A stretch of 9,767 nt of DNA from Bacteroidales bacterium (GTDB lineage: Bacteria; Bacteroidota; Bacteroidia; Bacteroidales; UBA7960): the NCBI GenBank assembly GCA_003557805.1, contig PWNY01000404.1:1-9767 (forward strand), given 5' to 3'. The notes beneath the pieces are model-generated. The model saw only the letters and a program-made list of their open reading frames with translations. It ran no database searches and was not told the origin of the DNA. This document shows positions 1 to 6,234 of this stretch, piece after piece; the first letter of the stretch is position 1, and each line of letters begins with the position of its first letter. A program made the translations under genes and the position numbers.

Positions 1-367
1 CCCCCTTCTTAAGCACTTTTCCCACTGTCCTTGTTGCTGACAACAGCGGCCTTAGATCAGGCAGGTTATGCTGGTCAATGGGGGTGGGGACACCTACAAC
101 ATGGAAGTTTGCATCTTTTAGGTCCGCTGGATCGCTGGTAAACTTAATGTCACAACCTTCGAAGTATTCCGGGGGCAGCTCCCTGCTGGGATCCCTGTGT
201 TGCTGCATCATTTTTACCCTGTCAGCCTTTATGTCAAAACCCACTACCCTGAACCTTTTGGCAAATTCAAGTGCAATTGGAAGTCCGACATAACCCAGGC
301 CTACAACCGATAATACCGCTTTTTTGTTTTTCAGGTTCTCAAAGATGTTGTCCAGGTTGCTTTCCAT
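1..367 (-). CDS. Nucleotide-sugar 6-dehydrogenase (UDP-HexNAc dehydrogenase type), N-terminal part, cut by window edge
   Basis: This family oxidises C6 of a UDP-N-acetylhexosamine to the uronic acid in two NAD+-dependent steps, in the cytoplasm. About 122 residues are present, from ATG at 365-367, of a protein usually about 420-440 long. The Rossmann NAD-binding motif GLGYVGLPIA is at residues 23-32, followed by VVGFDI (41-46), whose Asp45 is the expected NAD-ribose ligand. Then come VPTPID and a NLPDL segment near 93-105. These features resemble the TviB/WbpO group (UDP-GlcNAc/UDP-GalNAc dehydrogenases) more than UDP-glucose dehydrogenase, but the catalytic Cys and the substrate domain lie outside the window, so the substrate is inferred. 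It follows the acetyltransferase on the same strand after a 154-bp gap filled by a tandem repeat. No Shine-Dalgarno sequence is seen. Confidence 0.9.
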   Translation of the reverse strand, partial: MESNLDNIFENLKNKKAVLSVVGLGYVGLPIALEFAKRFRVVGFDIKADRVKMMQQHRDPSRELPPEYFEGCDIKFTSDPADLKDANFHVVGVPTPIDQHNLPDLRPLLSATRTVGKVLKKG

Positions 368-390
368 TTCAGTAAGGTATTTTATGAAGT

Positions 391-493
391 TGTTTATTAA
401 TTAAAGCTGTTTATTAATTAAAGCTGTTTGTAAATTAAAGCTGTTTGTAAATTAAAGTTGTTTGTAAATTATAGGTTGTTTATAAATATTTCC
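391..493. repeat. 17-bp AT-rich tandem repeat, about six copies
   Basis: Six head-to-tail 17-bp units lie between the acetyltransferase stop and the dehydrogenase start. Units at 391-407 and 408-424 are identical (TGTTTATTAATTAAAGC). Units at 425-441 and 442-458 read TGTTTGTAAATTAAAG plus C or T. The unit at 459-475 is TGTTTGTAAATTATAGG. After one extra T, a degraded copy occupies 477-493. Divergence increases from left to right, which suggests recent expansion at the left (dehydrogenase-proximal) end. The first two units each contain the palindrome TTAATTAA. There is no coding frame and no TAnnTTTG box on the minus strand here. Copy number would change the leader length of the dehydrogenase, but no function is shown. 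Confidence 0.92.
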
Positions 494-521
494 ATGCTAT
501 TGTTTTATTTATCAGGCTGGT

Positions 522-1127
522 CTATGCTGTATGAGACCCCAGCTTCCTTACATGGTTGTTTTCAAGGATATACTGCTCCCCGCTTTCGGGGCAGCTTGCA
601 AGACCCCTGTCGCTGAATCGCAAACGGTGACCGTACTCACTCATCCACCCAATGTGTTTTGCCGGGTTGCCTACCACCAGCTCATAGGGCAGAACATCCC
701 TGATCACCACGGCCCCTGCCCCAATAAATGAGTAGGCTCCTATCTCTATGCCGCATACGATGGTCGCATTGGCTCCAATGGTTGCACCCTGCCTTACGAA
801 GGTGTCAACATACTGGTCACGCCTTACAATGGCGCTCCTGGGGTTTATTATATTGGTGAACACCATTGATGGGCCGAGGAAGACATCGTCCTCGCAGATT
901 ACACCTGTATAGATGGATACGTTGTTCTGCACCTTTACATTCCTGCCAAGTTTCACGCCAGGCGATACTACTACGTTCTGCCCGAAACTGCAGTTTTCCC
1001 CGATCTCGCAACCGGTCATTATGTGTGAAAAGTGCCAGATCCTGGTCCCCTTTCCAATTTTACACCCCTGGTCTATAACGGCTGTTTCATGGGCGAAATA
1101 CCCCCTGTCTTCTTCTTTTTTGCTCAT
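522..1127 (-). CDS. wbpD: UDP-2-acetamido-3-amino-glucuronate N-acetyltransferase-like protein (WbpD/WlbB type)
   Basis: Proteins of this type transfer acetyl from acetyl-CoA to the C3 amino group of a UDP-2-acetamido-3-amino-uronic acid, in the cytoplasm. The 201-residue sequence is almost entirely hexapeptide repeat (left-handed beta-helix) from about residue 12 to 156. Examples are the CKIGKGTRIWHFSHI stretch (22-36), IGENCSFGQNV (42-52) and IGANATIVCGIEIG (117-130). The segment GPSMVFTNIINPRSAI (85-100) and the ending VVGNPAKHIGWMSEYGHRL (151-169) are characteristic of the WbpD/WlbB group. Such enzymes work as trimers. The start lies 3 bp after the stop of the aminotransferase, so the two are almost certainly cotranscribed and consecutive in the pathway. 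The exact sugar isomer is inferred from family and context. Confidence 0.88.
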   Translation of the reverse strand: MSKKEEDRGYFAHETAVIDQGCKIGKGTRIWHFSHIMTGCEIGENCSFGQNVVVSPGVKLGRNVKVQNNVSIYTGVICEDDVFLGPSMVFTNIINPRSAIVRRDQYVDTFVRQGATIGANATIVCGIEIGAYSFIGAGAVVIRDVLPYELVVGNPAKHIGWMSEYGHRLRFSDRGLASCPESGEQYILENNHVRKLGSHTA

Positions 1128-1130
1128 TTT

Positions 1131-2261
1131 TTACCTTTTGAAAAAGGACAATACATTTTCTGTTATATACTCCAGTTGTTCATTATCCAGTTCGGTATGC
1201 ATGGGCAGGGAGATGACCCTTTTGCTCAGGTCCTCGGTTACAGGAAAATCCCCCTTTTTGTAACGGGGATCACTGTATGCCTTTTGCATATGCATCGGTA
1301 CAGGGTAATATACCATTGCAGGGATACCCTTGTCCATTAAAAACTCCTGCAGGCCGAAGCGGTCAACATTGCCTGTCTTAAGTGTGTACTGATGGAAAAC
1401 ATGTGTTGAGAAGCTGCTCCTTACCGGTACCTGAATATTTTCCTCACCCTCAAATGCACTGTCGTAGTAGTCAGCGGCTTTACGCCTTGCACTGGCATAT
1501 TCGTCAAGCCTGCGCAGCTTTATCCTGAGTATGGCTGCCTGTATTGAGTCCAGGCGGGAGTTCATACCTGTCTCATCATGATAATACCTTTTCTTCATCC
1601 CGTGGTTGACGATCATCCTGAGCTTGTCCGCGATACTGTCATCATTGGTAAACAGCGCACCCCCGTCTCCGTAGCAACCAAGGTTCTTCGAGGGGAAAAA
1701 GGAGGTGCACCCTATATCGCCCAGGGTGCCGGCCTTCTGCCTTCCTCCGTCACCGGATATATAATCTGCCCCTATTGCCTGGGCATTGTCCTCAATAACG
1801 TATATGCCCTTTTCCCTGGCAATTTCCAGTATCGGCTCCATATGAGCACACTGTCCGAAAAGGTGCACCGGCACAACTGCTTTTGTTCTGGGTCCTATGG
1901 CCTTTCTGAATGCTTCCGGGTCAATGTTGAAGGTGTCCGGGTCAACATCAACAAGCACCGGGGTTAGTCCCAACAGGGCTATTACCTCTACTGTTGCCAC
2001 AAAGGTAAAAGAGGTGGTTATCACCTCATCTCCCGGTTTAAGGTCAAGTGCCATCATGCTCACCTGGAGCGCATCAGTTCCGTTTGCACAGGGTATTACA
2101 TGTTTTACTCCCAGGTACTCCTCCAGCTCTTTCTGGAACTCTTTGACCTCCGGGCCATTAATATACTGGGTTGACCTTATTACGTCCAGAACGGCACTGT
2201 CCACTTCCGAACTGATCTTCTCATACTGCCTTTTCAGGTCGACCATCTGTATTTTTTCCAT
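1131..2261 (-). CDS. wbpE: DegT/DnrJ/EryC1/StrS-family PLP sugar aminotransferase (WbpE-like)
   Basis: This family transfers an amino group, usually from glutamate, to a keto group of a nucleotide-activated sugar using pyridoxal phosphate. The protein has 376 residues, normal for the family. Visible motifs are the cofactor-phosphate segment NGTDAL (60-65), TSFTFVAT (83-90), the PLP-ring stacking and Asp region EDNAQAIGA (157-165) and SFFPSKNLGCYGDGGA (187-202), in which Lys192 is the expected Schiff-base lysine. MNSRLDSIQAAIL and the C-terminal YYPVPMHMQ also match the family. It is followed 3 bp later by an N-acetyltransferase and then a UDP-HexNAc dehydrogenase. That context fits a WbpE role: making the 3-amino group of a UDP-2-acetamido-3-amino-uronate. 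On sequence alone, other 3- or 4-amino sugars remain possible. It is the first gene of the leftward cluster. Confidence 0.9.
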   Translation of the reverse strand: MEKIQMVDLKRQYEKISSEVDSAVLDVIRSTQYINGPEVKEFQKELEEYLGVKHVIPCANGTDALQVSMMALDLKPGDEVITTSFTFVATVEVIALLGLTPVLVDVDPDTFNIDPEAFRKAIGPRTKAVVPVHLFGQCAHMEPILEIAREKGIYVIEDNAQAIGADYISGDGGRQKAGTLGDIGCTSFFPSKNLGCYGDGGALFTNDDSIADKLRMIVNHGMKKRYYHDETGMNSRLDSIQAAILRIKLRRLDEYASARRKAADYYDSAFEGEENIQVPVRSSFSTHVFHQYTLKTGNVDRFGLQEFLMDKGIPAMVYYPVPMHMQKAYSDPRYKKGDFPVTEDLSKRVISLPMHTELDNEQLEYITENVLSFFKR

Positions 2262-2306
2262 ATTATTATCGGTATGTTTAAATTTTTTATATGATTCAAA
2301 CGATCA

Positions 2307-2314
2307 CAAAGATA
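2307..2314 (-). promoter_or_regulatory. Candidate -7 promoter element for the amino-sugar operon
   Basis: On the minus strand this reads TATCTTTG, a full match to the Bacteroidota -7 element TAnnTTTG. It lies 45 bp upstream of the aminotransferase start. No TTG is seen at the expected distance of about 19-21 bp further upstream, so only half of the promoter is supported. Confidence 0.4.
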
Positions 2315-2348
2315 AAAATTAATTATAGCCGGACGGGACCGGCAAACC

Positions 2349-2367
2349 ATTTTTGAGAATCAAAAAT
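2349..2367. promoter_or_regulatory. 8-bp inverted repeat in the waaA / amino-sugar divergent promoter region
   Basis: The arms ATTTTTGA (2349-2356) and TCAAAAAT (2360-2367) are perfect reverse complements separated by GAA. The repeat is immediately upstream of the candidate waaA -7 box and overlaps its only nearby TTTG. It could be a repressor site or a chance AT-rich palindrome. No regulator can be named. Confidence 0.4.
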
Positions 2368-2379
2368 CGAGTATATTTG
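2352..2379 (+). promoter_or_regulatory. Candidate waaA promoter
   Basis: TATATTTG at 2372-2379 matches the Bacteroidota -7 element TAnnTTTG, 24 bp before the waaA ATG. A TTTG at 2352-2355 could serve as the -33 element, but the 16-bp spacing is shorter than the usual 19-21. The match is therefore imperfect. Confidence 0.4.
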
Positions 2380-2403
2380 CTCACCAGCAAACATGAATCG
2401 TAA

Positions 2404-3675
2404 ATGCGTTTTTTGTACAATATTGGAATTGCTTTGTATGTGACAGGCATACGCATTGCGTCCCCCTTTTTGCCAAAGGCCCGTTTATGGATAAGGGGAA
2501 GAAGAAACTGGAAAAAGGCAATGAAGCAGGCCAGTGCAAACCTGCCATCAGGGAAGCATGTAATCTGGTTCCATTGTGCCTCCCTTGGGGAGTTTGAACA
2601 GGGCCGGCCCGTGATAGAGGCTTTCCGCTTAAGCTGTCCTGACTGGAGTATACTGCTTACCTTCTTTTCTCCCAGCGGTTATGAGGTACGCAAGGATTAT
2701 CCGCATGCAGACCATGTTTTTTACCTGCCTGCCGATACACCTTCCAATGCAAGGGATTTTACAGATATATGGAGGCCGTCAGCAGCGGTATTCGTCAAAT
2801 ATGAGTACTGGCTGAACTTCTTTCATGAGCTTGGCGAAAAGGGCGTGCCTATATATGTGATCTCGGCTATCTTCAGGCAGGGGCAGCACTTTTTCAGCTT
2901 TTACGGCAAGTGGTTCACCAGGCGCATAAGCCGCGGAGTGAACTTTTTCGTGCAGGATGATGAATCTGTCAGGCTGCTCAAGGGGGTGGGGATAGATAAT
3001 GCAGTGTGCAGCGGGGATACCCGCTTTGACAGGGTGTACCAGCTAAGGGATAATGCTGTGGATTTCCCCGCAATCAGTGATTTTGCCTCCGGCTCAAAGG
3101 TTTTGATCGCAGGCAGCACATGGAGGTGGGATGAGGAACTTCTTGCCGCCATGTATGAAAAATTTGCCGGCAGTATGAAACTGATTATTGCACCCCACGA
3201 GGTCCATCCTTCAGGTGTTGGCAGGCTTGAGTCGGATATCAGGGCCAGGCTCGGGGGCAGGGGGGAGGTTGTGAGGTTTTCAGAAATCAGGGGAAAGATA
3301 CCGGAAAACACCCGGGCGATCATCATCGACCGCATTGGGATTCTTTCTGGGCTTTACCGATATGGCGACATTGCCTATATCGGGGGTGGCTTCGGGAAGG
3401 GAATACACAATATCCTGGAGCCTGCAAGTTTTGGGCTGCCGGTGATATTCGGGCCCAGGTACGGGAAGTTCGCGGAGGCCCGTGACCTTATAAAAAAGAG
3501 CGGTGCAGTGAGTATAGGTGGCCAGGAGGAGCTGGAATCAACCGTGGATACGCTGATAAATGACCAAAAGGAGCTGGACAGAAGATCAGGGATATGCAGC
3601 ACTTATGTGGAGGGCAGGCGAGGTGCCACCGCAAGGATAATGGAGCAGCTGGGGCGGCTCTGCCGCAATGGCTGA
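2404..3675 (+). CDS. waaA: 3-deoxy-D-manno-octulosonic acid (Kdo) transferase
   Basis: WaaA (KdtA, glycosyltransferase family GT30) adds Kdo from CMP-Kdo to a lipid A precursor on the cytoplasmic face of the inner membrane, joining lipid A to the LPS core. The 423-residue length is normal. A hydrophobic anchor lies at about residues 4-22. The acceptor-side motif CASLGEFEQGRP (58-69) holds Glu63, the likely catalytic base. The nucleotide-binding half shows GDTRFDR (204-210), AGSTWRWDEE (236-245), APHEVHPS (263-270) and GGGFGKGIHNILEPASFG (327-344), all at family positions. The ATG at 2404 has no Shine-Dalgarno sequence but gives the expected N-terminal anchor. It runs divergently from the amino-sugar genes, consistent with an envelope-glycan neighbourhood. 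A small membrane-protein gene follows 43 bp later. One versus several Kdo additions cannot be read from sequence. Confidence 0.95.
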   Translation: MRFLYNIGIALYVTGIRIASPFLPKARLWIRGRRNWKKAMKQASANLPSGKHVIWFHCASLGEFEQGRPVIEAFRLSCPDWSILLTFFSPSGYEVRKDYPHADHVFYLPADTPSNARDFTDIWRPSAAVFVKYEYWLNFFHELGEKGVPIYVISAIFRQGQHFFSFYGKWFTRRISRGVNFFVQDDESVRLLKGVGIDNAVCSGDTRFDRVYQLRDNAVDFPAISDFASGSKVLIAGSTWRWDEELLAAMYEKFAGSMKLIIAPHEVHPSGVGRLESDIRARLGGRGEVVRFSEIRGKIPENTRAIIIDRIGILSGLYRYGDIAYIGGGFGKGIHNILEPASFGLPVIFGPRYGKFAEARDLIKKSGAVSIGGQEELESTVDTLINDQKELDRRSGICSTYVEGRRGATARIMEQLGRLCRNG

Positions 3676-3678
3676 CAC

Positions 3679-3700
3679 ACTTTTTTTTCTTAAAAAAAGT
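3679..3700 (+). other. A/T-only-stem inverted repeat between waaA and the membrane-protein gene
   Basis: ACTTTTTTT (3679-3687) and AAAAAAAGT (3692-3700) form a 9-bp perfect inverted repeat around TCTT, beginning 3 bp after the waaA stop. The stem is almost all A-T, with runs of eight T and seven A. It is a poor intrinsic terminator, and the next gene starts 19 bp beyond. It may be a weak attenuator or simply a homopolymeric, slippage-prone tract. Confidence 0.4.
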
Positions 3701-3718
3701 TTTTATAACTTGCACACC

Positions 3719-4138
3719 ATGGAGAACAGGGAATTTAAAAGGTTTAACCTTATGAGTTTTTTGGTGAAAGTGTTGGTGTCAACGTTTGCGGTTGTCATTA
3801 CTGCTTACCTGCTGAGTGGTGTTGTGGTACCGGATTTTATGACAGCCCTGGTAGTTGCATTTGTTCTTGCAGTTCTGAACGCACTGCTTAAGCCCATACT
3901 AATAATACTGACCATTCCGGTCACGATAATGAGCCTGGGTTTGTTTTTGCTCGTGATAAATGCATTCATAATACAGATAACAGCCTATGTTGTCAGCGGC
4001 TTTGAAGTTAACAGCTTCTGGTGGGCCGTGCTCTTCAGCATAATCCTTTCAATTGTTACCTGGTTCCTTGAGTTGCCTGCCAGGTCAGGTCCGCCCGGGG
4101 GCAGAAGCCCGCACGATCCGCCCTACCAGGGGTTCTGA
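3719..4138 (+). CDS. Small four-helix membrane protein, PF04020 ('phage holin family') type
   Basis: This 139-residue protein is predicted to be integral to the inner membrane, with helices at about 14-34, 40-60, 63-90 and 99-118. The run VLNALLKPILIILTIPVTIMSLGLFLLVINAFIIQ (52-86) is the hallmark of PF04020, a widespread bacterial family named from distant holin resemblance whose function is not established. The C-terminal 20 residues are Pro/Gly-rich and presumably soluble. An in-frame ATG at 3668 overlaps waaA and would add a 17-residue leader with no family support. I chose 3719; ATG at 3752 (MSFLVK) is also plausible because many members begin near there. Its distance from waaA suggests cotranscription. 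It ends 18 bp from the convergent msrA, and no terminator is obvious between them. Confidence 0.82.
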   Translation: MENREFKRFNLMSFLVKVLVSTFAVVITAYLLSGVVVPDFMTALVVAFVLAVLNALLKPILIILTIPVTIMSLGLFLLVINAFIIQITAYVVSGFEVNSFWWAVLFSIILSIVTWFLELPARSGPPGGRSPHDPPYQGF

Positions 4139-4156
4139 TCACTTATCGAGAAGCTC

Positions 4157-4822
4157 CTAGAACAGTTTTTTGAACTTTTCCACTTTCGGCCTTATTACCA
4201 TCTGGCAGTATGCCTGCTGTGGGTTCTTTTCAAAATAGTCGTGGTGGTATTCCTCCGCCTGGTAAAAACGCTCCAGCATTACGATCTCGGTGACAATCTT
4301 ATTGTCCCATACATCCTCACTGTCAAGCCTTTGTTTTACCTGCTCAGCCGTCTGTAGCTGGTAATCGTCCCCGGCAAGTATTATGGACCTGTACTGTGGG
4401 CCAACGTCGGCTCCCTGGCGGTTGAGCGTGGTAGGGTCATGTACCCGGAAGAACACTTCCAGCAATTGTAAAAAAGATACCTCCCCGGGGTCATATTCAA
4501 TATGTACTACCTCTGCGTGACCCGTATTGCCTGTTTTTACCTGTTCGTAGCTGGGGTTGTGAAGATGTCCTCCGGCATATCCCGGGGTTACGGACCTCAC
4601 ACCCCTGACCCTTGAAAAGACTGCATCCATGCACCAGAAGCATCCTCCCCCGAATGTGGTGTATTCAGTTTCCATGACACTTTTACCGTTGTATTTACCT
4701 GTCATCGCCATTGTGTTATCTTTTTGGTCCTGCCTGCCAGTCTCCCCGGCCTTTACATAATGGTTAGCGGCCGGCAGAGTGATCGCGGCAAAAACAAGAG
4801 CATTTATAAATAAATTCATCAT
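4157..4822 (-). CDS. msrA: Peptide-methionine (S)-S-oxide reductase MsrA with possible N-terminal export signal
   Basis: MsrA reduces the S epimer of methionine sulfoxide, free or in proteins, repairing oxidative damage; thioredoxin usually recycles it. Motif GGGCFWCMDAVF (58-69) carries catalytic Cys61 and a second Cys64. GYAGG (81-85), GHAEVV (101-106, catalytic Glu104), HDPTT (128-132, Asp129) and GPQYRS (141-146, Tyr144) are all present. Near the end, AYCQMVIRPKVEKF (204-217) holds the probable resolving Cys206. The domain starts at about residue 53, so some 50 extra residues precede it. Residues 1-25 are hydrophobic (FINALVFAAITLPAA) but lack a basic n-region, so this is an imperfect signal peptide. 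If translation starts at Met38 or Met40 instead, the enzyme would be cytoplasmic. It lies 67 bp downstream of the alcohol dehydrogenase on the same strand, with an inverted repeat in front. Confidence 0.95.
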   Translation of the reverse strand: MMNLFINALVFAAITLPAANHYVKAGETGRQDQKDNTMAMTGKYNGKSVMETEYTTFGGGCFWCMDAVFSRVRGVRSVTPGYAGGHLHNPSYEQVKTGNTGHAEVVHIEYDPGEVSFLQLLEVFFRVHDPTTLNRQGADVGPQYRSIILAGDDYQLQTAEQVKQRLDSEDVWDNKIVTEIVMLERFYQAEEYHHDYFEKNPQQAYCQMVIRPKVEKFKKLF

Positions 4823-4824
4823 GA

Positions 4825-4844
4825 TATACAGATTTATCTGTATA
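4825..4844 (-). promoter_or_regulatory. Perfect 9-bp inverted repeat just upstream of the msrA start
   Basis: The arms TATACAGAT (4825-4833) and ATCTGTATA (4836-4844) are exact reverse complements separated by two bases, with the near end 2 bp from the msrA ATG. As DNA it resembles an operator for a dimeric regulator. As RNA it could fold with a four-base loop and cover the translation start. The regulator is unknown. No convincing TAnnTTTG box is seen nearby. Confidence 0.6.
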
Positions 4845-4889
4845 CCTAAACAATGACAGGGGAGTAATTGTTCTTTGGCACGGGTGATC

Positions 4890-6038
4890 TTACTGCATCA
4901 TCTCCCTTACCAGGAAATGGTAGTCGCTCTCGCTGAGCTTATGGACACTTCCATTGACTTCATTGATCTTCATTACCTCCAGGAGTCTGGCAGGTGCTTT
5001 GTCTCCCGCTTCAATACCCGTACCGGATATTTTAACCGGGCTGCCCAATAGTGAAAAGAAGTCTGAAAAGTGTCTTATTGTTTGTGATGGGTCACTGCTG
5101 CCGAAAACCTCCCTGCCCAGGGTGGATATCCTCTCTGGTATCCTGCTCTCCTGGAGCTTCATCCATGCAGGGAATGCTATTGAAAGGCTTGCACCGTGGG
5201 GGATGTCCCATAAAACACTCAGGCAGTGGCCGATGGCGTGCACCCCCCAGTCACCGCTCTTTCTGCCTGTTGCTGTAAGGCCATTGAGTGCCATTGTTGC
5301 AGCAAACATTATCCTCGCGCGCAAGTCGTAATTGTCCGGCTCCCGGAGAAGGGCCGGGCCGTATTCCACTGCCTCCCTTATTATAGATACTATAAAGCGG
5401 TCAGTAAGGCTTGCCTCTCCCTCTCCGAACCACCCTTCAAGGCAGTGGGCTATAAGGTCTACCACCCCGTACGCGGTATGGTCGGCTGGAACACTAAGGG
5501 TAAAGGATGGATCAAGGAAGCTCTGCTTTGGGAACATAAGGGGGTGACCATAGCCGATCTTCTTTTGTTCCCTGTCGTTCTGAACTACGGCGAACATATT
5601 CATTTCAGAGCCGGTAGCAGCAAGGGTAAGCACTCCCAGTAAAGGCACTGATGCTTCCGGCTTTATCTTTCCGCTTGCCATTTCCCAGCAGGAATGTTCA
5701 GAAGGCATGCTTATGGAAATATACTTGGCACTGTCCAGCACGCTGCCACCACCAACGGCAATTATCATCTCAACCCCCTTTTCCCTTCCCAGCTCGGCTG
5801 CCTTCTCAACATCCTCAACCACGGGGTTTGGTTTGATGCCAGGGTATTCAAAAACTTCTATACCGGCCCCGGTAAGGCTTTTGATCACCTGGTCGTATTC
5901 CCCGCTTTTTTTTACTGATCCTTTGCCGTAAACAAGCAAGGCCTTTTTGCCGTATCCTGAGGCTGCCTTGCCCAGTTTTTGCGTGACACCTTTACCAAAA
6001 TGCAATTTGACCGGGTTATACATAATAAAATTTTCCAT
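4890..6038 (-). CDS. YqhD/BdhA-type metal-dependent alcohol (aldehyde-reducing) dehydrogenase
   Basis: This group III (iron-family) alcohol dehydrogenase interconverts aldehydes and primary alcohols with NAD(P)H in the cytoplasm. The 382 residues match the YqhD/butanol dehydrogenase size. Nucleotide-binding features are YGKGSVKKSG (37-46) and AVGGGSVLDSAK (94-105). The metal ligands fall at Asp194 and His198 in VVDLIAHCLE (192-201), His267 in WGVHAIGHCL (264-273) and His281 in IPHGASLSIAFP (279-290). These are the ligand positions I recall for E. coli YqhD. YqhD is NADPH-specific and zinc-loaded; here the YGGGS loop is YGKGS, so cofactor choice is uncertain. The physiological substrate cannot be read from sequence: short-chain fermentation aldehydes or detoxification are both possible. 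It has a good upstream promoter candidate, and msrA follows it on the same strand. Confidence 0.93.
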   Translation of the reverse strand: MENFIMYNPVKLHFGKGVTQKLGKAASGYGKKALLVYGKGSVKKSGEYDQVIKSLTGAGIEVFEYPGIKPNPVVEDVEKAAELGREKGVEMIIAVGGGSVLDSAKYISISMPSEHSCWEMASGKIKPEASVPLLGVLTLAATGSEMNMFAVVQNDREQKKIGYGHPLMFPKQSFLDPSFTLSVPADHTAYGVVDLIAHCLEGWFGEGEASLTDRFIVSIIREAVEYGPALLREPDNYDLRARIMFAATMALNGLTATGRKSGDWGVHAIGHCLSVLWDIPHGASLSIAFPAWMKLQESRIPERISTLGREVFGSSDPSQTIRHFSDFFSLLGSPVKISGTGIEAGDKAPARLLEVMKINEVNGSVHKLSESDYHFLVREMMQ

Positions 6039-6081
6039 GCTATCTGATATGTTTTCAAGAGTTCTTAATACACTTATATTA

Positions 6082-6112
6082 CAAACCTACTATTTATTTC
6101 TATCAACATCAA
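6082..6112 (-). promoter_or_regulatory. Candidate promoter of the alcohol dehydrogenase gene
   Basis: On the minus strand, TTG (6110-6112) and TAGGTTTG (6082-6089) are separated by 20 bp, fitting the Bacteroidota primary sigma factor pattern (-33 TTG, -7 TAnnTTTG). The implied leader is about 35-40 bases. The 6039-6234 interval otherwise contains only the divergent promoter region. Confidence 0.55.
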
Positions 6113-6164
6113 CTGCAAAGCTGCTGCCAGCAAGGGGGTGGGGTTCACATACCGTGTTTTTTTA

Positions 6165-6172
6165 TATCTTTG
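6165..6172 (+). promoter_or_regulatory. Candidate -7 promoter element for the phosphofructokinase gene
   Basis: TATCTTTG matches TAnnTTTG and is identical to the box in front of the amino-sugar operon. It lies 62 bp before the ATG at 6235. No clear TTG occurs 19-21 bp upstream, so the promoter is only partly supported. Confidence 0.42.
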
Positions 6173-6234
6173 CAACTGATCTGGGCATATTTACAGATTC
6201 AAATACGAAACCAAAGAAAAATTATTACTGCAGT

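Noticed and set aside
391..493. CRISPR array
   Set aside because: The 17-bp units are directly adjacent with no unique spacers, and no cas-like genes are nearby.
3250..3268. G-quadruplex within waaA (two long G runs)
   Set aside because: Only two runs of three or more G lie close together, too few for a standard four-run quadruplex, and they are in ordinary coding sequence.
3719..4138. Prophage remnant, because of the 'phage holin family' label
   Set aside because: No other phage genes, endolysin or integrase are present. PF04020 proteins are common chromosomal membrane proteins.
4139..4156. Terminator between the convergent membrane-protein gene and msrA
   Set aside because: Only 18 bp separate the genes and no stem followed by a T run is visible.
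5947..6234. Longer N-terminus for the phosphofructokinase
   Set aside because: The extension overlaps the divergent alcohol dehydrogenase gene and both promoter regions, and has no resemblance to the family. ATG at 6235 gives the conserved N-terminus.
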